Positions 32,254 through 41,270 of a DNA stretch of 64,000 nt are shown piece by piece. The notes beneath the pieces are model-generated. The model had not been told where the DNA came from. It searched no databases and saw nothing but the letters and a program-made list of their open reading frames with translations. Source of the stretch: Chitinophaga sp. GbtcB8 (GTDB lineage Bacteria; Bacteroidota; Bacteroidia; Chitinophagales; Chitinophagaceae); the NCBI RefSeq assembly GCF_019091455.1, contig NZ_JAGXJN010000006.1:1-64000 (forward strand). Reading direction: 5' to 3'. A program made the position numbers and the translations under genes. Numbering within the stretch: the first letter of the stretch is position 1; every line of letters starts with the position of its first letter.

Positions 32254-34779
32254 CTATTTACCGCTTCCGTTATTCAGATATTTTGCCAGGAAAGGTGCCG
32301 TACGGCTGTGCTTATTTTCCGCAATGCCAGCTACAGGGCCTGCAGCCACCACTTTACCGCCTTCATCGCCCGCACCGGGACCAATATCCACAATCCAGTC
32401 GCTGTTGGCAATTACATGCATATCATGTTCAACCGTAATAACCGTATTGCCCTGGTCTACCAGCAAATTAAGCTGGTCCATTAGTTTTTCAACGTCAGAT
32501 GGGTGCAGGCCGGTGGTGGGCTCATCCAGTATATACAGTGAGTTGCCGTGCTGTGTTCTCTGCAATTCCGTGGCCAGCTTAATACGTTGCGCCTCGCCAC
32601 CGGAAAGTTCTGTTGCAGGGTGTCCCAGCCGCAGGTAGCCCAGGCCCACCTGCTGCACGGTTTCCAGCGGTCTTTTTATTTGCGGTTCGTTTATGAAAAA
32701 AAGGAAAGCATCATCCACCGTCATTTCCAGCACTTCTGCAATGTTTTTATCGTTGTACTTAATTTCAAGCGTTTTGTTATTATAACGGGTACCCTGGCAG
32801 GTGGGGCAGGGGGCATACACACTGGGTAAAAATAACAGCTCTACCATCACAAAACCTTCCCCCTCACAGTGGCTGCAACGCCCTTTTGCAACATTAAAGG
32901 AAAAGCGGCCTGCATCATAATGCCGGGCTTTGGCAATTTTGGTAGCTGCAAACAGCTTCCTGATGGGATCAAATAAGCCGGTATAGGTGGCCAGGTTGGA
33001 CCTGGGTGTACGGCCTATGGGTTTTTGATCCACCACTATCAAACGTTTAACAGCATCCATACCCGCTGTAATACGGCCTTCCAGCGGTAAAACCTGCTGT
33101 TCCGGCATTTCTGTTTCTTCATAGGCTGCCGGTACTGTTTGCCCAAGGTGGGTAGCCACCAGCTCTACCAGCACCTGGCTTACCAGGGTGCTTTTCCCTG
33201 ATCCGGATACGCCGGTAACGCTGGTAAAAACGCCTAATGGAAAGGCCGCGCTGAAATTATGCAGGTTATTACGCGTAATACCTTCCAGCCGCAGCCAGCC
33301 TTTGGGCGCCCTTGCTGTACGGGTTTTGTGCTGCTGTTCATTCAGATAGCGTTTGGTAACAGACGCGGGCACATGATTTAATCCCTCCGGCGGGCCGCTA
33401 TATAATATTTCACCGCCCTTTTCACCGGCAGCAGGTCCTACGTCAACAATCCAGTCGGCATGCCGGATCACATCCACCTCATGCTCTACTACAAAAAGGG
33501 AGTTACCGGCTGCTTTAAGGCCGTCCAGCGCCCGTAGCAGGGCTTGTGTATCAGCGGGGTGAAGACCGGCTGAAGGCTCATCCAGCACATACACCACACC
33601 AAACAGGTGGGAATGGATCTGCGTTGCCAGCCTTAATCTTTGTAATTCACCAGGTGAAAGGGTGGGGGTGCTTCTTTCCAGGGTCAGGTAGCCCAGGCCA
33701 AGGTCTATCAGCACATCCAGCCTTTTAACCATATCCTCCGCTATCCGTTGCGTAACCAGGTTCTTTTCCGGGTGCCCTGCATTTTTATGGCCGGCAGCAG
33801 GGGCGCCTGCTGCATAGGGCTCAAAGATGTGTTTTAAGCGCAGCAGCGGTATGCCGGACATTTCTGCAATATCCAGCTTTGCAAATTTTACGGAAAGGGA
33901 GGCCGGGCGTAAACGTTTGCCATGGCATACCGGGCATTCCGCACTTAGCATAAACTGGGATACCCGTTTTTTCATCAGCTGGCTTTGCGAGTTGGCAAAG
34001 GTTTGCATCACATAACGTTGGGCGCTGGTGAAGGTGCCCATATAGCTGGGCTCCAGTTTTCTTTTCAGGGCATCCCGTACTTCTGCAGCTGTAAAGGCTG
34101 AATATACCGGCACCACGGGTTGCTCTTCCGTGAAAAGGATCCAGTCCCGCTGTTTTTTAGGCAGGTCTTTCCAGGGGGTGTCTACATCATAACCCAGCGT
34201 CATGAGGATCTCCCGCAGGTTCTGCCCCTGCCAGGCAGTAGGCCATGCCGCTACAGCACGTTCCCGGATGGTCAGGCTATCATCCGGCACCATGGATTTT
34301 TCCGTTACCTCGTACACACGTCCAAGACCATGGCAATGCGGGCATGCGCCTTCCGGTGTGTTGGGTGAAAAACCCTCTGCATAGATGATGGATTGGCCTT
34401 TGGGATAATCACCCGCCCGGGAATACAGCATCCGCAGCAGGTTGGATAAGGTAGTTACGCTGCCCACAAATGAGCGGGTGCTGGTTGCGCCCCGTTGCTG
34501 TTGTAAGGCAATGGCGGGTGGCAGCCCTTCTATGGCATCTGCTTCGGGCACCGACATCTGGTTAAAAAGCCTTCTTGCATAAGGCGAAACAGATTCCAGG
34601 TACCTGCGCTGCGCTTCGGCATACAGGGTGCCAAATGCCAGTGATGTCTTGCCGGATCCGGAAACGCCGGTGAATACAACAAAGGCATCGCGCGGTATTT
34701 CCAGGTCTATATTCTTCAGGTTATGTTCCCGGGCTCCGCGTACTTTTACGAAGCCGCTAAAATTCTTAGGTTGTAACAT
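32254..34779 (-). CDS. UvrA-like ABC ATPase, short class II form
   Basis: 841 aa with two ABC modules. Module 1: Walker A GVSGSGKTSLAF, signature LSPGELQRL, Walker B YVLDEPSAGLHP. Module 2: Walker A GVSGSGKSTLVS, signature ELSGGEAQRIKLA, Walker B YILDEPTTGLHPSD. Zinc-type cysteines: CPVCHGKRL, CSHCEGEGF and CPTCQGTRY. The first UvrA zinc site keeps only one CxxC (CPHCHGLG), and the protein is about 100 residues shorter than UvrA, mainly in that region where UvrB interaction lies. This is the pattern of UvrA2 proteins, linked in some bacteria to tolerance of DNA-intercalating drugs rather than general excision repair. MLQPKNFSGF is the likely start; an ATG 6 bp upstream is possible. Confidence 0.88.
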   Translation of the reverse strand: MLQPKNFSGFVKVRGAREHNLKNIDLEIPRDAFVVFTGVSGSGKTSLAFGTLYAEAQRRYLESVSPYARRLFNQMSVPEADAIEGLPPAIALQQQRGATSTRSFVGSVTTLSNLLRMLYSRAGDYPKGQSIIYAEGFSPNTPEGACPHCHGLGRVYEVTEKSMVPDDSLTIRERAVAAWPTAWQGQNLREILMTLGYDVDTPWKDLPKKQRDWILFTEEQPVVPVYSAFTAAEVRDALKRKLEPSYMGTFTSAQRYVMQTFANSQSQLMKKRVSQFMLSAECPVCHGKRLRPASLSVKFAKLDIAEMSGIPLLRLKHIFEPYAAGAPAAGHKNAGHPEKNLVTQRIAEDMVKRLDVLIDLGLGYLTLERSTPTLSPGELQRLRLATQIHSHLFGVVYVLDEPSAGLHPADTQALLRALDGLKAAGNSLFVVEHEVDVIRHADWIVDVGPAAGEKGGEILYSGPPEGLNHVPASVTKRYLNEQQHKTRTARAPKGWLRLEGITRNNLHNFSAAFPLGVFTSVTGVSGSGKSTLVSQVLVELVATHLGQTVPAAYEETEMPEQQVLPLEGRITAGMDAVKRLIVVDQKPIGRTPRSNLATYTGLFDPIRKLFAATKIAKARHYDAGRFSFNVAKGRCSHCEGEGFVMVELLFLPSVYAPCPTCQGTRYNNKTLEIKYNDKNIAEVLEMTVDDAFLFFINEPQIKRPLETVQQVGLGYLRLGHPATELSGGEAQRIKLATELQRTQHGNSLYILDEPTTGLHPSDVEKLMDQLNLLVDQGNTVITVEHDMHVIANSDWIVDIGPGAGDEGGKVVAAGPVAGIAENKHSRTAPFLAKYLNNGSGK

Positions 34780-34915
34780 TTGCATCCTTTCTCACAGTGA
34801 TAGCAACAAATGTGCACCTTTTTTAATTACAAATGGATGTATAACCTCAGTGATCTCCTGCCAGATTTATTTTTAAGGATGGATGGAAGTAGTATTTTGA
34901 GCTGAATTACCCCTT

Positions 34916-35770
34916 ATGCCCAAAGATAAATATATGATCCCCACCATTGCAACCGATGAGGTCAAACATCATGGATTGCAGCTTGTCAGCTTTTCACAGA
35001 TCATTAAAACAGCAGCTACCCAGGTCCCGCACCGCGATGAGAACTATATTTTTATTTTCCAGGAAAAAGGAAAGCTGAACCTGGAGCTGGACTTCCGGAA
35101 GGTACTGCTTAAAGGTTGTATGGTATATTTCATTCTGCCAGGGCAGATCCATCACTTTTCAGCGGCTGATGACGGCGTATGGATGCTAACGGTTGAGCCC
35201 TCCCTGGTGCAGCAAACCTATAAATCTATCCTGGATCAGTACTTCCTGCTGCATGAACCGGCAGCCGTTTCAGAACAAAAGAAAAAGAGGCTCAGCGGCT
35301 GTTTAACCTTCCTGGCGGATGAGGTGAGGGCCAGCGGGGCCGATGCCTGCCAGCAGCACATAAAACGCGGGCTGGTGGATGTTATAATAGGAACCATCAC
35401 ACGGGAATATGCCAATGGGGAAACGGCTAAAGGGCAAAAAGAATCCCGGAGCACTACCATCACCCGGCAGTTTAAAGCCCTGTTATTCCAGCATTATAAG
35501 GTTAAAAAAAGACCTTCTGACTATGCCGGTGTTTTAAAGATCTCTACCCCTTACCTAAATGAAGCCGTTAAAGACTTTACCGGTTTTACGGTAAGCTACT
35601 GGATCCAGAAGATGATCATCATGGAAGCCAAGCGCCTGCTGTATTATACGGATCTTACCATTAAAGAAATAGCCGGCGAGCTGGGATATGACGATCATGC
35701 TTATTTCTCACGGCTGTTCACTATATCTGAAAAGATCTCTCCACAGGGTTACAGAAAGCGGCACCGCTAA
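34916..35770 (+). CDS. AraC-family transcriptional regulator
   Basis: 284 aa. The N-terminal ~150 residues form a cupin-like sensing domain (DENYIFIFQEKGKLNLELDF, then LPGQIHHF). The C-terminal ~100 residues carry the two helix-turn-helix motifs, with LKISTPYLNEAVKDFTGFTV for the first and IKEIAGELGYDDHAYFSRLF for the second. It is divergent from the UvrA-like gene and 131 bp upstream of an exported hydrolase, either of which may be its target. No clear operator was found in the spacers. Confidence 0.9.
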   Translation: MPKDKYMIPTIATDEVKHHGLQLVSFSQIIKTAATQVPHRDENYIFIFQEKGKLNLELDFRKVLLKGCMVYFILPGQIHHFSAADDGVWMLTVEPSLVQQTYKSILDQYFLLHEPAAVSEQKKKRLSGCLTFLADEVRASGADACQQHIKRGLVDVIIGTITREYANGETAKGQKESRSTTITRQFKALLFQHYKVKKRPSDYAGVLKISTPYLNEAVKDFTGFTVSYWIQKMIIMEAKRLLYYTDLTIKEIAGELGYDDHAYFSRLFTISEKISPQGYRKRHR

Positions 35771-35901
35771 AAATCCAAACCTTACCTGCTTTTCTGCATT
35801 GCCTTGTACGGGCCGGTGCCGTTACTTTGCAGTGCCGGTAATCCCCATGCATGGTATTTACTAAGCCGGCCATTTCAAACAATTAAACTCCTACAGACAC
35901 A

Positions 35902-36681
35902 ATGGCAAACTTAATACATAGGTTAAAGGGCGCCTTATGCGCCGCACTGATCACCTTATCAGGCATAATGGGTTTTGCTGCAAAAAGTAACGCCCAACAG
36001 GTAAAAAATGTAGTATTGGTACATGGCGCTTTTGCAGATGGATCCGGGTGGAAGGCGCTTTATGAAATACTTACAAAAAAAGGATACCACGTAACTGTTG
36101 TTCAAAATCCTTTAAGCTCCCTGGAAGATGATGCAGCCGCCACAAAGGTGGTGCTTGATAAACAGGATGGCCCCACTATACTGGTAGGCCATTCATGGGG
36201 CGGCGCCGTGATCACGGAAGCCGGCAACCATCCCAACGTAGCTGCATTGGTATATGTAGCAGCCTTTCAGCCGGACAGTGGCGAATCAGCGCTGCAATGG
36301 ATTCAAACCGCGCCCCCGGCTCCTGAGAATGGCATACAGCCGCCGGATGATAAAGGAATTGTATACTACGATAAGGCTAAATTTCATGCAGGTTTCTGCG
36401 CAGATATTCCCAAAGCAGAAGCGGATTTTATGTATGCCTCCCAGGGCGCTTTTTATGTCAAAGGATTTGCAACCCCCATTACCCAGGCGGCCTGGCATAC
36501 CAAACCCGCTTATGGGATAGTAGCCACGGAAGATAAAAGCATTGCACCGGAAATAGAACGCAAAATGTACCAACGGTCTAACACTAAAATAACCGAATTG
36601 AAAGGCAGCCATGTGGTCTTTATGTCGCAGCCTGAAGCAGTAGCAAAAGTTATTATAACAGCAGCCAATGCTGTGAAGTAA
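35902..36681 (+). CDS. Exported alpha/beta hydrolase
   Basis: 259 aa with a signal peptide (to about residue 31, ending AKSNAQ). Features: VLVHGAFADGSGW at the start of the fold, nucleophile Ser98 in GHSWGGAV, a late acidic residue in ATEDKSIAPE and a His in LKGSHVVFMSQP. The GAFADGSxW pattern is typical of small serine esterases/hydrolases related to salicylate-esterase-like and EstC-type enzymes, widespread in soil bacteria with unknown substrates. An AraC regulator is directly upstream. Repeat R3 follows the stop codon. Confidence 0.88.
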   Translation: MANLIHRLKGALCAALITLSGIMGFAAKSNAQQVKNVVLVHGAFADGSGWKALYEILTKKGYHVTVVQNPLSSLEDDAAATKVVLDKQDGPTILVGHSWGGAVITEAGNHPNVAALVYVAAFQPDSGESALQWIQTAPPAPENGIQPPDDKGIVYYDKAKFHAGFCADIPKAEADFMYASQGAFYVKGFATPITQAAWHTKPAYGIVATEDKSIAPEIERKMYQRSNTKITELKGSHVVFMSQPEAVAKVIITAANAVK

Positions 36682-36682
36682 A

Positions 36683-36797
36683 AGAATGTAAAATAATAAA
36701 TGTAAAATTTAAAATGTAAAGTGGAATGCTGCGACAGATAAGGTTCGCGGCATTCCACTTTACATTTATGATTTGAAATTTTACATTTTACATTTTT
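36683..36797. repeat. Intergenic palindromic repeat, copy R3
   Basis: AGAATGTAAAATAATAAATG-type units, then 23-nt arms at 36712-36734 and 36745-36767 with one G-U pair (core AAAGTGGAATGC / GCATTCCACTTT). AAATGTAAAATTT upstream and AAATTTTACATTT-like sequence downstream extend the pairing. It fills the gap between convergent genes. Confidence 0.78.
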
Positions 36798-36802
36798 GGA
36801 TA

Positions 36803-37294
36803 TTATTGCAGTTTCCAGTCAGGCCTTATAAAGTGGCAGGTATATCCATACGGATTTTTTTGCAGGTAGTCCTGGTGCTCTTCTTCTGCGTTCCAGAAAT
36901 CGGAGGCAGGCACTACTTCCGTAACAATGGCCCCGGGCCACTTTTTGGAAGCATTCATTTCTGCAATTAATGTATTGGCGGTTTCTTTTTGCGCTTCGCT
37001 TAAATAAAAAATAGCGGAACGGTAAGAGGTGCCCCTGTCATTCCCCTGCCTGTTAAGCGTGGTTGGGTCGTGGATCTGGAAGAAAAATTCAAGTAAGGTA
37101 CGGTATGATAATTTTTCCGGGTCAAAGATAATTTCAATTCCTTCCGCGTGTGTGCCGTGGTTACGGTAAGTAGCATTAGGTACATCTCCACCCGTGTAAC
37201 CAACCACTGTGGATGTTACGCCGGGAAGATTGCGGATCAGCTCTTCCACGCCCCAGAAACAGCCACCGGCCAGTATCGCCTTTTCAGTGCTCAT
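36803..37294 (-). CDS. msrA: Peptide-methionine (S)-S-oxide reductase
   Basis: 163 aa. The catalytic Cys12 sits in the invariant GGCFWGVEE motif. Other family stretches are [51 protein letters not shown] and [19 protein letters not shown]. It reduces methionine-S-sulfoxide in proteins with thioredoxin as donor. There is no signal peptide, so it is cytoplasmic, and there is no fused MsrB domain. It is monocistronic, sharing the 3' repeat R3 with the hydrolase. Confidence 0.97.
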   Translation of the reverse strand: MSTEKAILAGGCFWGVEELIRNLPGVTSTVVGYTGGDVPNATYRNHGTHAEGIEIIFDPEKLSYRTLLEFFFQIHDPTTLNRQGNDRGTSYRSAIFYLSEAQKETANTLIAEMNASKKWPGAIVTEVVPASDFWNAEEEHQDYLQKNPYGYTCHFIRPDWKLQ

Positions 37295-37592
37295 AGATCT
37301 TTTCTTTTAGATAAAAATAAATATTCGCGGTTACATTACGCGATCTATTTTTTGCAGGCGCGCTACCTCCCATCAGCGCCGCCATAACCCCATATTGGAA
37401 ACGCGCAACCGGGTTGAGTGTTGAGAATATTCTACTAATTGTACGCTATTCCATACGCCGGAAATTCTGAGATAGCTCCCGTTATTCCGTTTTCCTCTAG
37501 GAGGCCGTTTCACGCCTCTGTCCGCTGTTTCAATGTGGCATATTAGTTGAAATACTACACTAAACTATTATTAACCTTAAACTATTAATATC

Positions 37593-38045
37593 ATGTACAC
37601 AACAGAAAAATCAGTAGATGTATTAAATGACCTGATTGAGCTGAATAACGACCGCGTAGCTGGTTTTGAAAAGGTAATTGCAGATATAAAACCTGAAAAC
37701 ATAGACCTGAAAACATTGTTCCAGGAATATGCTGCACAAAGCCGTCAGTTCAGCCAGGAATTAACCGCAGTAGTAGCCCGTTATTCAGATGATGTTGAAA
37801 CCGGTACCAGCGCCAGCGGCACCTTACACCGCGCCTGGATAGATGTTAAGTCATTATTTGGCGGCAGTGACCGGGCCAGCATACTTGCTGAAGCAGAAAG
37901 GGGTGAAGATGCTATAAAGAAAGCCTATAAAGATGTGCTGTCTGAAGATGAATTACCAGCTGAAGCACTGCAGACAGTATCCATGCAGGCTCAAAAAATC
38001 CAGGCCGCACATGACCGGATCAAAGCGTTGAGAGACGCATCATAA
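37593..38045 (+). CDS. PA2169-type four-helix-bundle protein (DUF2383)
   Basis: 150 aa, mostly helical and acidic, with the family pattern: VLNDLIELNNDRVAGFEKV, LKTLFQEYAAQSRQFSQEL, a middle GTLHRAWIDVKSLFGGSDRAS loop and the carboxylate-rich helix ILAEAERGEDAIKKAYKDVL. The fold resembles ferritin-like bundles. It is soluble and often stress-induced in Bacteroidota. Biochemical role unknown. It has its own 300-bp upstream spacer, and a terminator shared with the convergent HxlR gene. Confidence 0.88.
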   Translation: MYTTEKSVDVLNDLIELNNDRVAGFEKVIADIKPENIDLKTLFQEYAAQSRQFSQELTAVVARYSDDVETGTSASGTLHRAWIDVKSLFGGSDRASILAEAERGEDAIKKAYKDVLSEDELPAEALQTVSMQAQKIQAAHDRIKALRDAS

Positions 38046-38061
38046 TTTTTGATCTTTAAGC

Positions 38062-38093
38062 AAAAGAGGGCGTCTCAAAGAGATGCCCTCTTT
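38062..38093. terminator. Terminator between DUF2383 and HxlR genes
   Basis: AAAGAGGGCGTCTC pairs with GAGATGCCCTCTTT (one G-U) around a 3-nt loop. The downstream arm extends into the last codons of the convergent HxlR gene, so both genes can end here. Confidence 0.75.
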
Positions 38094-38437
38094 CGTTGTT
38101 TGCCGCCCCAGCTGCTCAGCTGGTTTAAAATAGGCCATAGCTCCAGGGCCATTTCCGTAAGCTCATATTCTACCCTTGGTGGAACTTCAGCATAAACGGT
38201 GCGCTTAACCAGGCCATCCTGTTCTAATGCCCGCAATTGCAGGCTAAGCATGCGTTCTGTAATAAAGGAAAATTCTTTTTTAAGCTCAGTGAACCGCAGC
38301 GTTTTGTTGTCGTTCAGCATACTGAGTATCTGTAGCTTCCACCTTCCACCGATCTTGTTAATAGCATAGCTAAGATCACATTCACTAAGAGAGGTTTCAT
38401 TACGCGTATAAGTGGAGTTTTGCTTTCTGGCTGCCAT
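38075..38437 (-). CDS. HxlR-family winged-helix regulator
   Basis: 120 aa. The HxlR pattern is clear: INKIGGRWKLQILSMLNDNK, LRFTELKKEFSFITERMLSL, LRALEQDGLVKRTVYAEVPP and VEYELTEMALELWPILNQL. The only cysteine is Cys20 (SECDLSYAI), just before the DNA-binding core, where redox-sensing HxlR members have theirs. It is divergent from an SDR gene, with paired palindromes in the shared spacer, so it probably controls both and responds to an electrophile or redox change. Confidence 0.93.
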   Translation of the reverse strand: MAARKQNSTYTRNETSLSECDLSYAINKIGGRWKLQILSMLNDNKTLRFTELKKEFSFITERMLSLQLRALEQDGLVKRTVYAEVPPRVEYELTEMALELWPILNQLSSWGGKQRKRASL

Positions 38438-38441
38438 TACT

Positions 38442-38474
38442 TACAATTTTGTAGGTACCATACAATTGATTGTA
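38442..38474. promoter_or_regulatory. Tandem HxlR-type operator palindromes
   Basis: TACAATTTTGTA (38442-38453) and TACAATTGATTGTA (38461-38474), two copies of a TACAA-n-TTGTA palindrome. Both lie in the hxlR leader, between its -7 element and start codon. Confidence 0.55.
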
Positions 38475-38480
38475 CCACCG

Positions 38481-38509
38481 CAAAATTAGGGCACTACCTG
38501 GTACTTTTG
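38481..38509. promoter_or_regulatory. Divergent -7 elements of the hxlR and SDR genes
   Basis: TAATTTTG reading on the minus strand (38488-38481) serves hxlR, 44 nt from its start. TACTTTTG on the plus strand (38502-38509) serves the SDR gene, 38 nt from its start. Both match TAnnTTTG; neither has a clear TTG at the right spacing. Confidence 0.5.
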
Positions 38510-38546
38510 GAAAGAAATTTTTCAAAACCAAATCAGGAGAAAGATC

Positions 38547-39299
38547 ATGGATCTGTATTTAAAAGGAAAAACAGCGGTGGTAACGGGCGCCAGCCAGGGA
38601 ATGGGCCGGGCCATTGCAAAGGAGTTGGCAATGGAAGGCGTAAAAGTGCTGGCCACTGCAAGAAAAGAAGACCTGCTGAACAGCCTCAGGGAAGAAATAA
38701 CAGCAGCAGGCGGCGTAGAGCCGCTAACGTTTGTACAGGATTTTGTTGCAGCGGACGCGCCGCAAAAGATCGCGGCCGCAGCGCTGTCAGGCCTGGGACA
38801 GGTAGATATTCTTATTAACAATGCCGGCCGTAGCCGTCCATTGGATATTATAGGAGCGGAAGATGAATGGGCCGCATCTATGACGCTGGACTTTGACCGT
38901 CACCGGCAATTAACGCAGCAGCTTTTGCCCCATTTTATAACGCGTAAGCAAGGTGTTATCCTGAACATATCCAGTACGTATGAGTTACGGGAGGTGAATG
39001 CTTCTGCCGTTGCCAAAGCAAGCGTGGTGGTGTGGTCTAAACAGCTTTCCATGCAGCTGGGGCAGCATGGCATCAGGATCAACTGCCTGCAGCCGGGGCT
39101 TATAGATACGGACAATATCCGCCGTTTTTTCCCGGGCAATGAACGCAGGGAATTTGCCGGCCGCGAAATTGCGCTGGGCGATTTTGGCGAGCCGCAGGAT
39201 ATTGCTAACATGGCCGTTTTCCTGGTATCGCCGCGGGCAGGGTATATCACCGGCACCGTGGCCGTGGTAGATGGCGGCATGCGCCGCTCCCCGTTCTGA
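38547..39299 (+). CDS. Short-chain dehydrogenase/reductase
   Basis: 250 aa classical SDR. Cofactor motif TGASQGMGRA (~14-23), NNAGRS (~91), and a catalytic region with a Ser in NISSTYELRE. The next active-site position deserves attention: the usual YxxxK appears as SAVAKASVVVWSK, so the catalytic Tyr is replaced by Ser while the Lys follows. The C-terminal GYITGTVAVVDGGMRRS is typical. This points to altered or lost redox chemistry, or to a different catalytic residue. It is divergent from an HxlR regulator that probably controls it. Confidence 0.88.
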   Translation: MDLYLKGKTAVVTGASQGMGRAIAKELAMEGVKVLATARKEDLLNSLREEITAAGGVEPLTFVQDFVAADAPQKIAAAALSGLGQVDILINNAGRSRPLDIIGAEDEWAASMTLDFDRHRQLTQQLLPHFITRKQGVILNISSTYELREVNASAVAKASVVVWSKQLSMQLGQHGIRINCLQPGLIDTDNIRRFFPGNERREFAGREIALGDFGEPQDIANMAVFLVSPRAGYITGTVAVVDGGMRRSPF

Positions 39300-39469
39300 T
39301 CTTTGCGCACCAGGCTCCAGGCTGCGCGCCGCCATGGGGCCCGGTGCTTACGTTGATAATTGAGCCGTAAATATTATCTTAGCAAAAGAAGATCAGGCTA
39401 CTTTGTTATCTCAATGCCCTGCGCTGTATACTTTAGATGGCGCAGGGAATTAAAAACTATCCACTAAAA

Positions 39470-39988
39470 ATGCAGGTTCCAATTACTACCAACAGGCTTT
39501 CCATAGGCGCGTTATCCATCAATGATCACGACTTTGTATTTGAGCTGCTTAATTCAAAGGGCTGGCTTGAATTTATTGGGAACAGGAATATTCATTCCAA
39601 AGAAGATGCTATAAATTATATAAACAAAATATTACTTACTCCCAACCTTACCTATTGGGTGGTGAGGCTCATAGACGGGAACATTCCTGTTGGCATTATA
39701 TCCTTTATAAAACGGGATTACCTGCTGTATTACGACTTGGGTTTTGCATTCCTGCCACAGTATATGGGATTGGGTTATGCCTATGAAGCAGCTGCTGAAG
39801 TTAAGCTAAACATCCTGCAGGATCCGGCCCATGCACAGGTGCTGGCTACAACCGTTCCCCACAACACCAGCTCCATACGGCTCTTGAAAAAGCTGGGTTT
39901 TCAATATGAAAAACAGATTGAAATTAAGAATGAAATATTGCAGCTGTATTCAATAACAAACCGCTATTATCCGCCATCCCATGATTAA
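39470..39988 (+). CDS. GNAT-family acetyltransferase, RimJ/RimL-like
   Basis: 172 aa from MQVPITTNRLSIGALSINDH, the usual opening of this subfamily; an ATG at 39437 would add 11 residues. Motifs: DYLLYYDLGFAFLPQYMGLG for the acetyl-CoA strand-turn-helix, YAYEAAAEVKLNI, and NTSSIRLLKKLGFQYEKQIE near the C-terminus. Such proteins acetylate N-terminal or antibiotic amines; the target here is unknown. It is a single gene with no visible regulatory partner. Confidence 0.9.
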   Translation: MQVPITTNRLSIGALSINDHDFVFELLNSKGWLEFIGNRNIHSKEDAINYINKILLTPNLTYWVVRLIDGNIPVGIISFIKRDYLLYYDLGFAFLPQYMGLGYAYEAAAEVKLNILQDPAHAQVLATTVPHNTSSIRLLKKLGFQYEKQIEIKNEILQLYSITNRYYPPSHD

Positions 39989-40159
39989 GCACTGCGGGCT
40001 GGGAGTGCAAAATGGAGGCAGGGCTGAGCAGTTTACCTGGTTTAAGCAGTAGCAATTAAACAGACTTCTGCTGCCCGGGAGAAGAACCGGCAGTGTATTT
40101 GATAACTAAGGGAACGGATGCCAGGTCCCGTATTTAAATTTCATCATAATTCTACCTAT

Positions 40160-40936
40160 ATGGAGATTCTTACCAACCCGGAAAACTGGGTGTCTTTATT
40201 AACACTCACGTTGCTTGAAATTGTATTGGGCATTGATAATATTATCTTTATTTCTATACTGGCCGGCAAGCTACCGGGTACACAGCAGAAAAAAGCCAGG
40301 CAGCTTGGCCTTGCGCTGGCCATGATAACCCGTATACTACTGCTGCTTTCCCTAAGCTGGATCATGACCTTAACAAACCCGCTGTTTAACATCGGCAGCT
40401 GGTTGAATATAAACAGCAGCCTTTGGCTGGAGAAACTGGCTATTTCCGGCCGCGACCTGATCTTACTAACTGGCGGTTTATTCCTTATTTATAAAAGCAC
40501 CACGGAGATCCATGAGAAGCTGGAAGGGGATGAGCATAGCGCCGTATCGGTAAAAAAACATTCATTTACCGGGGTGATCATACAAATACTTTTGCTCGAC
40601 ATCGTATTTTCCCTTGACTCGGTGATCACCGCCGTTGGTATGGCCAATGAAATCGCTGTGATGATCGCAGCGGTGGTTATATCGGTAATAGTAATGATGT
40701 TTTCTTCAGCCGGTATCAGCAACTTTGTAAACCGCCACCCCACGGTAAAAATGCTGGCCTTGTCTTTTTTATTGCTGATAGGCGTATCGCTGATAGCTGA
40801 AGGTTTTGATCAGCATATACCTAAAGGGTATATTTATTTTGCCATGGCCTTTTCAATTTTTGTAGAAATACTTAACCTGAAGTTACGTAATAAAACAAGC
40901 GGCCCGGTAAAGCTGAAGGACAGCCAAAAACCATAA
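40160..40936 (+). CDS. TerC-family integral membrane protein
   Basis: 258 aa from MEILTNPENWVSLLTLTLLE; 14 upstream in-frame residues lack support. It has about seven membrane helices with the two family motifs, LLEIVLGIDNIIFISILAGK and LLDIVFSLDSVITAVGMANE, whose acidic residues lie inside the membrane. TerC-like proteins are linked to tellurite resistance and, in better-studied members, to metal (manganese) export or metallation of secreted proteins. There are no other ter genes here, so a metal-handling role is more likely than tellurite resistance. Confidence 0.93.
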   Translation: MEILTNPENWVSLLTLTLLEIVLGIDNIIFISILAGKLPGTQQKKARQLGLALAMITRILLLLSLSWIMTLTNPLFNIGSWLNINSSLWLEKLAISGRDLILLTGGLFLIYKSTTEIHEKLEGDEHSAVSVKKHSFTGVIIQILLLDIVFSLDSVITAVGMANEIAVMIAAVVISVIVMMFSSAGISNFVNRHPTVKMLALSFLLLIGVSLIAEGFDQHIPKGYIYFAMAFSIFVEILNLKLRNKTSGPVKLKDSQKP

Positions 40937-41021
40937 AAGCTTCAGTACATCACATCCGGATACCGGTTCATCACTTTTGCTAAAAGAATAACATAGGTAC
41001 ATTTATTATTACCTCAAATTT

Positions 41022-41270
41022 ATGAACTTTCTCGGTTACGATTTCCTGTACCAGGCCACTTTTAACGGCCATCAGCAAATGTCCCTGGAAACCTTTAAGC
41101 TGAATACTTTCCTGGATCCGGCGGATTATAATGTATATGACAGCTATGGGGAAGCCCTTATGGAAAGCGGCAACCGCCGGGACGCCATTATTATGTACCG
41201 GTGGTCGCTGAAATTGAATCCTGGTAATGAGGGTGGAATAAAAGCGCTAAAGAAACTTAACGCGTTATAA
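41022..41270 (+). pseudogene. TPR-like C-terminal remnant of a serine hydrolase
   Basis: 82 aa: NFLGYDFLYQATFNGHQQMS, then FKLNTFLDPADYNVYDSYGEALMESGNRRDAIIMYRWSLKLNPGN. This is the standard C-terminal tail (NxxGYxxL...AIxxFKLN...P...NxYDSxGEA) attached to beta-lactamase-like or alpha/beta hydrolases in Bacteroidota. The catalytic domain is missing and no homologous sequence is obvious in the 85 bp upstream. It is either a decayed 3' fragment or, less likely, a small stand-alone TPR protein. Confidence 0.6.
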
